Origin: an uncultured Caulobacterales bacterium
Lineage (GTDB): Bacteria; Pseudomonadota; Alphaproteobacteria; Caulobacterales; Caulobacteraceae
DNA: 55,764 nt
Direction of reading: 5' to 3'
Assembly (NCBI GenBank): GCA_903858185.1
Contig: CAIOHT010000078.1
Coordinates: 1 to 55,764, forward strand
Shown here: piece after piece, positions 1 to 8,589 of the stretch
Numbering within the stretch: the first letter of the stretch is position 1
Layout of the letters: each line of letters starts with the position of its first letter
Notes under the pieces: generated by a model
What the model saw: only the letters and a program-made list of their open reading frames with translations
Told to the model about the DNA's origin: nothing
Databases searched by the model: none
Position numbers and translations under genes: made by a program

Positions 1-2088
1 GAGATTGCGACCAAAGGCGGAAACACTCCAGCTGCCATCGGGCGCAGTCCAGGAAAGGGCCAGATCAAGTCGCCCGTAACTGTCCTGCGAGGCGTCGGCC
101 GTGTTGAACTCTGTGAAGAAATACTCGGACCGCCAGGAGTAGTTTCCAGTGATGGCGAGATCCCCGCCGCCGGGCGCCACCCACTCGTAAGAGGCCAGTG
201 CGCCGAACTGCCACTCGCTTGTCAGCGGCAGCTGGTTGTCTGTCAGATTGAACAGCGTGAACCCGCGCCGCTGATCGGTTGCCGAGAACTCGTCAAAGGT
301 TGCGTCGAGCCAGGATGCGGTCAGGCCCACACGCAGGCCATCGACCGGGCGGAGGACGCTTTCGAATTCCACTCCGGTTATGGAGGCTTGCGCCGCGTTC
401 GCGAGAATCTGGCTGAGCGGGCCAATCTGCACAACTTGCAGATCAGAGTAGTCGCTGGTGAATGCAGCGGCCGAAAGGTCAAGAAAGCTGTCTGGCGTCG
501 AGTATTTGGCGCCGATTTCGTAGTTCAGGATGATCTCGGGATCGACCGCCGGTGTGAAGGCGCCGACGTTGAGGGCGCCGGCTTTGAAACCGCGCGAGGC
601 TGTGGCGTACACGAGGAGATCGTCGGCGGGCCTGTATTCCAGTCCGACGCGTCCGCTCCATTCTTCCCATGAAGCTTCCTGACTCCCTGTCACCGGACCA
701 AAGAAGTTCAGGAACTCATCAGCCGCCTTTTTGTCAGAGTTATACCGCAGCCCCAGTCGCGCAGTCAGCTGAGGCGTGAGCGAGAGTGAGCCCTCGCCGT
801 AAACTGCCCAGGCGCGCGATTCCAGGTCCCCCCCGCCTTCAAACAGGAAAGGCACGGGTGTCGTCAGGGGCAGAAGCGGATTGAGGAATGCTCCCGGAAG
901 AAAGCCGCTTACCGTTGTCGTCCGCGACTGATCGAACGCGATGTAGGACGCTCCCGCGAGCCATTGAATGGCGCCGTTTCCATTGGAGGTCAGATAGGCT
1001 TCGAGGCTCGACTGGTCGCTGTCTGTGTCGAGCGTGGTAACGGATTGGGTTTCGATCGTTCCATCCTGATCATAAGTGATTGCGCGGTCGCTCGTGCGGT
1101 GGTCCGCGACAACTGTCAGGTCCGCGCCATCGAGTTCCTTGCGCCATTGCGCTGTCAGGGATGAGACGTCACGCGTGTTGAACGAGATCTGACTGATATA
1201 GTCTCGCGAGGCAGAACTTGGCCGGACGCCGTAAAGCAGTTCGGCGGGTTGCGGTGTTGAATCCGGCAGGATCTTCAGTCCTGGGCCCACATCATCCTGT
1301 TGGAGCACGTTCAGTAGAAGGGATAGCTCGCCCCCTGCAAAATCCGCGACCATGCCAAGGCGTGCGGCCAGGGTTTCCTCGCCATCCAGACTGTCTGGTC
1401 CAGCTGCAAACTCGTTCCTGGCGAAGCCATCAAGCTTGCGGTACTGAACCGCCATACGCCCAGCGACGCCGTCAGCTAGCGGCCCGGAGAGTATCGCGTC
1501 CGCCTGGACCCGACCAAAGTCACCAGCGGTAACTGAAACTTCGCCCTCGGGATCGGAGTTGGGCCTGCGCGAGATGATGTTCACTGCGCCGCCGGTAGCG
1601 TTACGTCCGTAGAGGGCGCCTTGAGGTCCGCGGAGCACTTCGATCCGTTCGACATCAAGAAAAGCCACGCCCGTCGCTTCCTGGTCCGAGAGATAGACGC
1701 CGTCTGCATACATTGCGACGCCTGGGTCGCCGCCCGGGCTGAAGAAGCTGTTGCCGACGCCGCGAATGAATACCTGTGAAATGCCGAAGTTTTCGCTGTA
1801 GGAAAGTGACGGCGTGAGGGCGGCAATGTCGGCAAGACCCTCGCCACCTGTAGCCTTGATTGCATCACCATCGAGCGCCGTGATCGCTTCGGGCGTGTCC
1901 ATTATGGCGGTTTCGCGCCGTTGCGCGGTGACGACAACCACGTCGCTTCCCGAGGGGGTCGGGTCAGTCGCCGTGGTCGTCTGAGCGAAGCCTGGCGCCG
2001 AAAGCGCAAGCAGAGACGTGCCAGTGACGGCGAGGCAGTACACAGCCCGCGAGATCCGCCAGCAAGCTGCCTGTGGAAAGTTCTTCAT
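1..2088 (-). CDS. TonB-dependent outer-membrane receptor, C-terminus cut by window edge
   Basis: This encodes an outer-membrane beta-barrel importer energised by TonB/ExbBD. The reading frame is open for 696 codons from ATG 2088 to the window edge. It begins with a classic signal peptide (about residues 1-36, ending APGFAQ), then a TonB-box-like stretch with DVVVVTAQRRE. The plug domain follows, with the family motifs VERIEVLRGPQGALYGRNATGG and NIISRRP. The rest is barrel sequence with alternating aromatic strands. An AGGAGAGGG Shine-Dalgarno lies just upstream of the ATG, so the start is firm. An AraC-type regulator is encoded immediately upstream on the same strand and may control it. The sequence resembles the large sphingomonad/Caulobacter receptor group; the substrate cannot be read from sequence. 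Probably only a short C-terminal piece is missing. Confidence 0.93.
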   Translation of the reverse strand, partial: MKNFPQAACWRISRAVYCLAVTGTSLLALSAPGFAQTTTATDPTPSGSDVVVVTAQRRETAIMDTPEAITALDGDAIKATGGEGLADIAALTPSLSYSENFGISQVFIRGVGNSFFSPGGDPGVAMYADGVYLSDQEATGVAFLDVERIEVLRGPQGALYGRNATGGAVNIISRRPNSDPEGEVSVTAGDFGRVQADAILSGPLADGVAGRMAVQYRKLDGFARNEFAAGPDSLDGEETLAARLGMVADFAGGELSLLLNVLQQDDVGPGLKILPDSTPQPAELLYGVRPSSASRDYISQISFNTRDVSSLTAQWRKELDGADLTVVADHRTSDRAITYDQDGTIETQSVTTLDTDSDQSSLEAYLTSNGNGAIQWLAGASYIAFDQSRTTTVSGFLPGAFLNPLLPLTTPVPFLFEGGGDLESRAWAVYGEGSLSLTPQLTARLGLRYNSDKKAADEFLNFFGPVTGSQEASWEEWSGRVGLEYRPADDLLVYATASRGFKAGALNVGAFTPAVDPEIILNYEIGAKYSTPDSFLDLSAAAFTSDYSDLQVVQIGPLSQILANAAQASITGVEFESVLRPVDGLRVGLTASWLDATFDEFSATDQRRGFTLFNLTDNQLPLTSEWQFGALASYEWVAPGGGDLAITGNYSWRSEYFFTEFNTADASQDSYGRLDLALSWTAPDGSWSVSAFGRNL

Positions 2089-2179
2089 GGACACCCTCTC
2101 CTGTTTTTTGGAGGAGGGGATATCGACCGATGGCGTTCGCCAAGGACCGCCGCATTCAACCTGAGGCGGACTTATTCGC

Positions 2180-3178
2180 TCAGGACTCGGGCGCGGCGTC
2201 AGCAACGCCATCTGCGCCCGTCCAGCGATTGCGCGCCCGGCGAAGGCTCCGGCTGTCGGAATAGCCAACACTTTCCGCGATCATTTCGAGGCTGCCAGAT
2301 GTTGCGCTCAAACGCTCAAAGTACTGCTGGCGATGCTCGTCGACGATGTCCCGGAAGCACGTTCCTTCCAGCGTCAGTTTTCTGCGCAGGTGAGCGGGGC
2401 TCATGTTGAGCCGGATACAGACATCAGCCTGACGCGTGAATCCCGAAGACAACTCTCGCCTGACCCTGTCGGCGACTGGCATCGGCTGTCTCGGGCGCTC
2501 GCGGGTCTGGAAGTCGGAGACCAGACGCAGATACTGGAGAAACGTCTCTGCCTCCAGGGTGCGAATATCTACCGGCAGGAATGGCCTCGCGCACTGGTCC
2601 TGACCATATACCAGGGTGAACTGTCGCGCGTCTCTAGCCACAGGGCATTGCAGCAAGCGCAAGGCTTCAATGCTCCGCGATGACGCGCGGGATGGCAGCT
2701 TCACGAGATCGGGTTGCAGGTCGTTTTTCGTCAGCCAGCGAAGGAGACAATGGAACACGAGCGCCCAGAGCGAGAGGTAGAGCGAGCAGGCTGGCTCCTT
2801 GAGGTCTCGCGAATGCAGCATCACGCTGCACTTGCCGCTGCTGCGGCGGATGCTGATGTCGAACGGCGCCTTGATCAGCTGTGATGCCCGCGCCACCCTG
2901 TCCAGGCCCTCGCCAACTGTTTCGGCCTGGTGGAGGGTCGACGCCAGGAGTTCAAATGTCCCGACGGGCATTGTCGAGCTGGCGAGCCTGTGCCCCTCGT
3001 CTCCGGTCGCATGGATGTGACGATTGGAGACGAGCCAAAGGTCCCGGTAACCGACAAATGTAGTGTCGTTTTCGCATTGAACGACCGGGCCAAATAGTCT
3101 CTGCGCCTTCTGAGCGCCAAGCATCGCGCGAAGGTATGCGAGTGAGATTCCTTCGTCTCGAACGGCAGGTGTCTGCAC
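2180..3178 (-). CDS. AraC-family transcriptional regulator
   Basis: This is a 332-residue DNA-binding regulator. Roughly the first 200 residues match the N-terminal ligand-binding domain common in AraC proteins of the OruR/ArgR-like group. The C-terminal ~95 residues carry the two helix-turn-helix units, the second reading IAESVGYSDSRSLRRARNRWTG, the expected AraC signature followed by the RW-TG motif. The start is GTG 3178: an in-frame TGA lies 9 nt further upstream, and AGGAA sits about 11 nt before the GTG. The gene ends 92 nt before the TonB-receptor start on the same strand, so it plausibly activates that receptor. The effector is unknown. Confidence 0.9.
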   Translation of the reverse strand: MQTPAVRDEGISLAYLRAMLGAQKAQRLFGPVVQCENDTTFVGYRDLWLVSNRHIHATGDEGHRLASSTMPVGTFELLASTLHQAETVGEGLDRVARASQLIKAPFDISIRRSSGKCSVMLHSRDLKEPACSLYLSLWALVFHCLLRWLTKNDLQPDLVKLPSRASSRSIEALRLLQCPVARDARQFTLVYGQDQCARPFLPVDIRTLEAETFLQYLRLVSDFQTRERPRQPMPVADRVRRELSSGFTRQADVCIRLNMSPAHLRRKLTLEGTCFRDIVDEHRQQYFERLSATSGSLEMIAESVGYSDSRSLRRARNRWTGADGVADAAPES

Positions 3179-3530
3179 GGGAATTCATTTCCTGTGGCGC
3201 GATCAGTTTGCAAATGGGTACCCGGTCGATAGCCATTTTCAAGAACAGAGAATGACCTGCTCCAAGATTTCAGGACCACCAGTGGCACGCCCATGATGGA
3301 GGCGTAAAATACCTCAATCGTTTGAGATACTTACGAGGTTTGTGTCACGCAGGGGTCACACTGAAATCCCGCGCGCGCGTTCTGAAATATGGGGCAACAC
3401 GGAGCAATTGCGGACGACATCAGGAAGCGTCTGGCGGCCGGCAGATTTGATCCGTTGCGTTCAGCCAGGATCACTTAGCACGTGACACAAGCTGATGTCC
3501 CCAGACCTCTCTTGGCCGCGTTCGCACTGT
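3179..3530. other. Intergenic region with upstream elements of the AraC gene
   Basis: There is no convincing gene in these 352 bases. Upstream of the AraC gene lies a small inverted repeat, CTCAA-TCGT-TTGAG (3313-3326), nested inside ACCTC (3311-3315) and GAGGT (3335-3339). It could be an operator for the AraC gene. A 29-codon plus-strand frame at 3389-3478 contains IADDIRKRLAAGRFDP. This looks like the first helix of a GntR winged helix and then stops, so at most it is a remnant. Confidence 0.4.
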
Positions 3531-4409
3531 TTACTTTGATTGCGCTGCGATTGCATGCGGCATGAGAAAAGCCGAAAGGTCAACGAGGATGGTGGCGAGA
3601 TCCCCAGGATCGACATCGACCGTTTCGACAAAAGCTATCCATTGCGCGCGCTTCCGGTCGTCCGCCGCGAAGGCAGGCGTCAGGGCGTCGGGCGGCGCTG
3701 TCGGGATTGGGGTCCCGCGGCGAGCGAACGTCGCGGTTATGGCACGCGCCAAGCGGTCACCGGTAAAGCTGAAGGCCCGGCTGAGAATCCAGATGTCATG
3801 GAAGTCCTTCATGCGAGTGTTGTCGCGGCCTAGCGACGTGATTGCCTCGAATTTCTCGGCAATCACGGTCTCTCGGGCATAGCCGCGGAGCTGCGGCGCC
3901 GGCATGCCGAGCAGAACGGGGTAGTTGAGTGTCTCGGGCTCTGGCTCCAGCGCGTCGCCGAAGCCGATGTCTATCGAAATCTTGAGTCGCGCACCGCCGA
4001 TTTCGGCTGTGGTGACGAGGCGAAGACCACCATAGGCGAGATGCTCGCGGATGCGCTCGACCTTGAGTGCTGCCACGTCGAAGACAATGCCATCGTCACC
4101 GTCGGTCGCCATTATCTCACGGAAGACGGCAAGCATGTTTTCCCCATCGGGATCGCCGAAACCCAGCAGGTCGAGGTCGCGCGTGCCGCGGTGGGGAGCA
4201 TCTAGCCAGGTCATTAGCAGGGTGGCGCCCTTGAGAACGAAGCGTCGGGCGTACGCCGATACACTGAGCCTGTAGAGCAGTCGCTCGACCGCATATCGGT
4301 TGAGGACGAGGTCAAAGACCTGACCGCTAGCTTTGGAGATCGCCAACAGGCGCGCGCGGACCGAGGCGCCCATATTCTTCTTCTGCTCAGGCTGCTTTGG
4401 ATCAGGCAT
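3531..4409 (-). CDS. abiEii: AbiEii/AbiGii-family nucleotidyltransferase toxin
   Basis: This is the toxin half of a type IV toxin-antitoxin pair, 292 residues. Members are cytosolic nucleotidyltransferases that halt growth and can act in phage abortive infection; the antitoxin does not bind the toxin directly. The nucleotidyltransferase signature is visible as GTRDLDLLGFGD, in which the two Asp of DLD would bind metal. Later come the family blocks VIAEKFEAI and MKDFHDIWILS. The gene overlaps the upstream antitoxin gene by 8 nt, so the two are translationally coupled. The length and all visible motifs are intact, so it is likely functional. The target of this particular enzyme is unknown. Confidence 0.92.
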   Translation of the reverse strand: MPDPKQPEQKKNMGASVRARLLAISKASGQVFDLVLNRYAVERLLYRLSVSAYARRFVLKGATLLMTWLDAPHRGTRDLDLLGFGDPDGENMLAVFREIMATDGDDGIVFDVAALKVERIREHLAYGGLRLVTTAEIGGARLKISIDIGFGDALEPEPETLNYPVLLGMPAPQLRGYARETVIAEKFEAITSLGRDNTRMKDFHDIWILSRAFSFTGDRLARAITATFARRGTPIPTAPPDALTPAFAADDRKRAQWIAFVETVDVDPGDLATILVDLSAFLMPHAIAAQSK

Positions 4410-5019
4410 TGGCAGTCAGCGCTTCCAGGTAGGGTCGCACGACGGTCGCGACGCCGCTCTTCATCGCTTGTCGCGACATAGTAGCGGGCGTCACCTTGCG
4501 CTGCCGCAGGGCCTCCTGCAGTCCCTCGAGCGCGATGCTGAGACCGACGGAGCGGCGGTGGCGGAAGCAGTCGGCGATGGTCTTGGTGATGCTGAACACC
4601 TTCACCCGCACGCCTTCGATCGTATGCGTTTCGACGCCGTCGCCGAGCAGAGCGTTTGTCATGCGCACGATGCGCAGCGGCGGGGAAGAGGGCTCGGGCG
4701 CCCAGTCGCTGACGCCGATAGCGATCCAGACTTTACGTGGCAGCTGGTCGGTAAGGCCGTGGAAGGCCAGAGCGGAGGTCAGGCAGATGATCCCTTTGGA
4801 CACGCGCGCCGCCGCTTCCGCGAGGCTGTGCTGGGCGTGGAGTTCGGCGTCGGCGAGCTGGTAGAGGCCGCGCGCCAGACGCACGACTTCACCGTCGTTT
4901 GCCATGCGTGTCATGGTCGCCGCGGTAACGCCGGCCGCGCGGAGGTCGGCCAGCCGCGCCATGCCACGCTCCGCTAGCAGTTTGCGGGCGATCGGCCGTT
5001 GTTGGCTGACGCGAGGCAT
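4402..5019 (-). CDS. abiEi: AbiEi-family antitoxin / autoregulator
   Basis: This is the antitoxin of the AbiE type IV pair, 205 residues from ATG 5019. The N-terminal ~65 residues form a winged-helix DNA-binding domain (ARLADLRAAGVTAATMTRMANDGEVVRLARGLYQ). The rest is the AbiEi antitoxin domain, including ICLTSALAFHGLTDQLP. An in-frame ATG at 5079 would add 20 residues, but I prefer 5019. AGAGG lies 10 nt before 5019, MPRVSQQRP is a more natural N-terminus, and the extra 60 nt consist almost wholly of an inverted repeat that looks like the operator. AbiEi proteins are known to repress their own promoter through inverted repeats, which fits this layout. Confidence 0.9.
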   Translation of the reverse strand: MPRVSQQRPIARKLLAERGMARLADLRAAGVTAATMTRMANDGEVVRLARGLYQLADAELHAQHSLAEAAARVSKGIICLTSALAFHGLTDQLPRKVWIAIGVSDWAPEPSSPPLRIVRMTNALLGDGVETHTIEGVRVKVFSITKTIADCFRHRRSVGLSIALEGLQEALRQRKVTPATMSRQAMKSGVATVVRPYLEALTANA

Positions 5020-5070
5020 TGATACAGAACCTCTGATTATGGCATCTATGTTCAGAGGAATTGTATCAAT
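5018..5070 (-). promoter_or_regulatory. Inverted-repeat operator overlapping the abiE ribosome-binding site and start
   Basis: Two 19-nt arms face each other. They are ATTGATACAGAACCTCTGA at 5018-5036 and TCAGAGGAATTGTATCAAT at 5052-5070 on the plus strand. They match at 16 of 19 positions with a 15-nt spacer. The start-proximal arm contains the RBS and reaches into the abiEi start codon. A TTGATA element in the distal arm could serve as -35. A repressor bound here would block both promoter and RBS, consistent with the negative autoregulation known for AbiEi proteins. Confidence 0.7.
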
Positions 5071-5218
5071 CGAATCCACTGCCCGGAAGGCCCAAATTAA
5101 GGCTGCCGCGATGCGTTAAAGCCAGCCACATGGTGAGGGGGTGCTGTCATCTGTGGACGGCCCCTGAGCTGCAAGGGGAAAGTTGAGCCGAGCTATAGCC
5201 CTATGTGCGCGCCAAAAC

Positions 5219-6739
5219 TTACACGTGGGCGCGGACGCCCTGACCGGGAAAAGCGGAGCCGACGATCTGACCTTCATCGACGATTACCTGGCCTCCAACG
5301 ATGACATAAGAAATGCCATCGGAGGGCGTTGTCGGTTTCTCGAAGGTCGCCCGGTCGATCACGCGAGCCGGATCGAACAGAACGATATCCGCGTCGGCTC
5401 CGGGCTGAAGCCTCCCCTTGCGTCTCATGGTGGGAGAGATCGTCTCGAGACGACGCGCCGGGAGAAGGGTCATCTTGCGGATCCCATCCATCAGGCTAAG
5501 CAGCCTTCGCTCCCGGACGTATCGTCCCAGAACGCGAGCGTAGGTCCCTGCGCCTCGCGGATGGCCTGATCCGCGGATGAACGGTGCTCCGTCGGAGGCG
5601 ATGATGACATCCGGATCAGCGATGGCGCGGTCGACGGTCTCGTCTGTGATGTTGTGAATGATGGCCCATCCTTCCGGCTGCTCACGCCGGTAGCGGGTAA
5701 AACTCTCTTCTGTCAGGCGCTCTCCGGTCAGCGGCCATTCGATGTCGCGATAGTCCGCTCCCAGACGCTGGCGCCATCCCTCGTCAAAGAGCGCGCTGCC
5801 GATCAGAGTGCTGCCGGCCGTGTAGGGATAGACTTCGCTTGAGACATCAATGCCTCGGGCTCGGGCCCCGTTGATCAGGCGGAGGGCCGGGTCGATCATG
5901 CCCAGCGCCTTGCTGTTGATGTGACAGAGGTGCAGCGCTGCTCCCGTCGCTGCGGCATTGGCGAGCATTTCCTGGATGGGCTCCATAGGGGCGTCACCCA
6001 GGGCCGATGCGGTGCGACGCACGTGGACGAAGACCGGGGCTTTCAGCGCTGCGGCTTCTTCGAACACCTGAAGCACCTCCTCGCGGTCGGCTCCGGGAAT
6101 GTACTCGGGAGCCAGTCCGATCCCGAGGCCTCCGGCCATGAACCCTTCCGTCAGCAGGGCGCGAAGTTTTTTGAGCTCGTCCGTCTTCAGATGGGCGTAC
6201 GCCCAGTCCTGCACCCGCATCTGAATTCTGACCTGGGTCTCCGGCTCCGTCAGGGAGTGACCGGCTTCGATGCCTGTCGTGAGAAGGATGCGCGCCCCGC
6301 GATGCCCGGCGCTGGCACCGAAGTGAATGCGGGAGCGACCTTCCCGCCGTTTGTAAAAGGGAGCGATAGGGAAGACGCCCGATTCCAGTTCGAGCGCCGT
6401 GGTCACCCCGTCGCGAGCCTGAATGTCGCCATCCCCGAGGGTCTGTCCGTGCGCGTGCAGGTCTATGAAACCCGGCGCCGCCACGAGACCGCGTCCGTCA
6501 ATGACTGTGCGGGCGCTGATGGTCTGGCGTGTGACCGCGGCGATTCGTCCGTTTCTCACTCCGATATGGGCGACATCGTCATGGCCGCTTTCGGGGTCCA
6601 TGACCCGCGCTCCGAGGATCACAAGGTCGAAGGGCTCAAAGGAAGCGCCGGTCTGGCAGGCGCCCATCAGCAGGGCTGCGACCCCTCCGCCAAGGGCGAA
6701 ATGACGTCGCGAGAGAGCAGAGCCGTGCGAAGAGGTCAT
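5219..6739 (-). CDS. N-acyl-D-amino-acid deacylase family amidohydrolase, Tat lipoprotein
   Basis: This is a 506-residue amidohydrolase of the D-aminoacylase family, which hydrolyses N-acyl-D-amino acids. The N-terminus has a twin-arginine motif (SRRHFALGG, RR at 11-12) followed by a lipobox ending MGAC (Cys28), so it should be exported folded and lipid-anchored. Metal-site motifs are visible: DLHAH (His95, His97), VFVHVRR, LCHINSK and the catalytic ASDG. The C-terminal D-aminoacylase domain (KGRLQPGADADIVLFDP) is complete. At the position where classical D-aminoacylases have a metal-bridging Cys, this protein reads TTALELESG. That resembles sequences annotated as N-acyl-D-glutamate deacylase, but the substrate is an inference. 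It is divergent from the sarcosine oxidase operon. Confidence 0.88.
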   Translation of the reverse strand: MTSSHGSALSRRHFALGGGVAALLMGACQTGASFEPFDLVILGARVMDPESGHDDVAHIGVRNGRIAAVTRQTISARTVIDGRGLVAAPGFIDLHAHGQTLGDGDIQARDGVTTALELESGVFPIAPFYKRREGRSRIHFGASAGHRGARILLTTGIEAGHSLTEPETQVRIQMRVQDWAYAHLKTDELKKLRALLTEGFMAGGLGIGLAPEYIPGADREEVLQVFEEAAALKAPVFVHVRRTASALGDAPMEPIQEMLANAAATGAALHLCHINSKALGMIDPALRLINGARARGIDVSSEVYPYTAGSTLIGSALFDEGWRQRLGADYRDIEWPLTGERLTEESFTRYRREQPEGWAIIHNITDETVDRAIADPDVIIASDGAPFIRGSGHPRGAGTYARVLGRYVRERRLLSLMDGIRKMTLLPARRLETISPTMRRKGRLQPGADADIVLFDPARVIDRATFEKPTTPSDGISYVIVGGQVIVDEGQIVGSAFPGQGVRAHV

Positions 6740-6958
6740 GCCCGTGATCTTCCGTCATCGCTGATCGGTCAGCGTCCCGTCGTCGAAGTCCCTTCCCGCA
6801 GCCGACCTCTTTCGGGGTCACTGGCGGAGCGCCTATTAAAATATTTGATGTGTCCTATCCTGCCGTTGGTGTCGATCCGGTCAATCAATAAAGTGACCTG
6901 TAAACAGGTAATTCGTTCTGGTGATCAGGTGGTCCGTCCGGCATCGTCGTTCACTATC

Positions 6959-6987
6959 TTGACGATCTAATATGTTTATATATCCCA
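6959..6987 (+). promoter_or_regulatory. Candidate sox promoter with overlapping palindrome-type operator
   Basis: TTGACG (6959-6964) can serve as -35. An AT-rich block with TATAT at 6977-6982 and TATCCC at 6981-6986 offers -10 candidates upstream of soxB (start 7021). CTAATATGTTTA (6967-6978) lies inside the promoter and matches 9 of 12 bases of the palindrome CTAACATGTTAG found at 26667. The second TonB receptor has a very similar layout (TTGACT followed by CATCTAATAT). Confidence 0.5.
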
Positions 6988-7020
6988 CGGAGCTGCGGAG
7001 CAGGCAAGAAGGGGACGCTC

Positions 7021-8283
7021 ATGACGGCAGCGAGACCCTGGAGGCGCTACTCGGGTCTTTCGCTCCTGCGGGCCGGCTTTGAGCGACAGCGCGGATGGCC
7101 TCCCGCGTTCATCGATGCGACGCCGCAGTCGTCTTATGACGTGGTGATTGTCGGCGGAGGAGGTCATGGACTTGCGACCGCCTATTACCTCGCGCGCCAT
7201 CACGGGGTCCGGCGCATCTGCGTGCTTGAGAAGGGCTGGATCGGCGGAGGCAATACGGGGCGCAACACAACCGTCATCCGGTCAAACTATTTCTTCCCTG
7301 AAAGCGCAGCTCTTTATGATCTCTCCCTTCGTTTATACGAGGGGCTGAGCGCCGAGCTCAATTACAACATCATGTTCTCCCAGCGCGGCGTCTGGATGCT
7401 GGGTCACAGCCGGCATGACGAGGAAATCCTTCGTCGCTCAGCCAACGCCATGCTCCTCAACGGGGTCGATGCCGAATTCTACAATGATGCGGAAACGCAC
7501 CGTCGTATCCGCGGGCTTCATCCCAATCCCAGTTTTCCGATCCGATGCGGACTTCTGCAGCCGCGCGGAGGCGTTGCGCGTCATGACGCCGTCGCCTGGG
7601 CATACGCCCGGGCGGCCAGCCGTCTGGGCGTCGACATCATTCAGAACTGCGAGGTTCTGGGATTTGAAATCTCCGATGGTCGGGTCCGTTCCGTCCGGAC
7701 AAGCCGGGGCGATATCCGCGCACCCGTGGTCGGGCTGGCCGCAGCGGGCCATTCCAGTAATGTTGCGGGCCTTGCGGGCTTGTCTCTGCCTCTGACATCC
7801 TATGCGCTTCAGGCGTTCGTCTCCGAGCCGGTGAAGCCCGTTCTCGATACGGTTCTGATCACGTCTGCGACGGGGGTTTATCTCAGCCAGTCGGACAAGG
7901 GCGAGCTTGTCATCGGCGGTGGGCTCGATCTTTTCCCTTCCTATGCGCAGCGCGGAAGTCTGCCCAACATGGAGCGCTCGGCGGCCGGCGTCCTTGAGCT
8001 GTTCCCGCAGTTCTCGCGTCTGCGCTTTCTCCGGCAATGGGCCGGAATCTGCGACGTCTCGCATGACTCATCGCCCATTCTCTCGGCGACGGAGGTTGAG
8101 GGGCTTTACGTGAACTGTGGCTGGGGAACCGGTGGTTTCAAAGCCATACCGGCAGGAGGATGGTTGTTTTCCCATCTCCTCGCGACGGGGAGGAGTGAGG
8201 CGCGGGCACGAGCGTTCACGCTCGAGCGCTTCCTTACCGGGGCGATGATCGATGAAGCCGGCGCTGCCGCTATCGCGCACTGA
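7021..8283 (+). CDS. soxB: Sarcosine oxidase subunit beta (heterotetrameric)
   Basis: This is the catalytic FAD/FMN subunit of tetrameric sarcosine oxidase, 420 residues. The complex demethylates sarcosine to glycine, passing the methyl group to tetrahydrofolate. The FAD-binding Rossmann motif VVIVGGGGHGLATAYYLA lies near residues 40-60. The stretch GGVARHDAVAWAYARAAS contains the His that in characterised enzymes carries FMN covalently. The C-terminus has the CGWGTGGFKAIPAGG block typical of SoxB. It starts at ATG 7021 after AAGGGG and is the first gene of soxBDAG. It is cytoplasmic and full length. Confidence 0.96.
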   Translation: MTAARPWRRYSGLSLLRAGFERQRGWPPAFIDATPQSSYDVVIVGGGGHGLATAYYLARHHGVRRICVLEKGWIGGGNTGRNTTVIRSNYFFPESAALYDLSLRLYEGLSAELNYNIMFSQRGVWMLGHSRHDEEILRRSANAMLLNGVDAEFYNDAETHRRIRGLHPNPSFPIRCGLLQPRGGVARHDAVAWAYARAASRLGVDIIQNCEVLGFEISDGRVRSVRTSRGDIRAPVVGLAAAGHSSNVAGLAGLSLPLTSYALQAFVSEPVKPVLDTVLITSATGVYLSQSDKGELVIGGGLDLFPSYAQRGSLPNMERSAAGVLELFPQFSRLRFLRQWAGICDVSHDSSPILSATEVEGLYVNCGWGTGGFKAIPAGGWLFSHLLATGRSEARARAFTLERFLTGAMIDEAGAAAIAH

Positions 8284-8295
8284 AGGGAGAGGTCG

Positions 8296-8589
8296 ATGCT
8301 GCTCATAGACTGTCCCGTCTGCGGCCAACGCTCGGAAGACGAGTTTCGATGCGCCGGGCAGGCGCATCTCGTCCGGCCCGGGCCGCCCGATGCGGTGACC
8401 GATGAAGCGTGGTCAGCCTATCTCTACCAGAGAACGAACCTCAAAGGCGTCAGCGCGGAGCGCTGGCTGCATGAGTTTGGCTGCCGACGCTGGTTCAACA
8501 TCCTTCGCGATACGCTGACCCATCAGATCCTGCATGTCTATCCGGTTACCCAGGCGCGCAGGCCTGAGGAAACGGGAGGGGGCGAATGA
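8296..8589 (+). CDS. soxD: Sarcosine oxidase subunit delta
   Basis: This is the small zinc-binding subunit, 97 residues, usual size for the family. Cys6 and Cys9 (CPVCG) with His59 and Cys63 (WLHEFGC) form the expected zinc site. It lies 12 nt after soxB, and its stop overlaps the soxA start by 4 nt (ATGA), so it is coupled. It acts as a structural subunit of the cytoplasmic complex. Confidence 0.95.
   Translation: MLLIDCPVCGQRSEDEFRCAGQAHLVRPGPPDAVTDEAWSAYLYQRTNLKGVSAERWLHEFGCRRWFNILRDTLTHQILHVYPVTQARRPEETGGGE

Noticed and set aside
3389..3478. 29-codon frame resembling the start of a GntR winged helix
   Set aside because: It has one helix of similarity only, no RBS and a stop right after. 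It is too short to call a gene or a sure remnant.
5921..6970. Plus-strand frame of 349 codons
   Set aside because: It is antisense to the N-acyl-D-amino-acid deacylase, shows no family motif and runs through the divergent promoter region.
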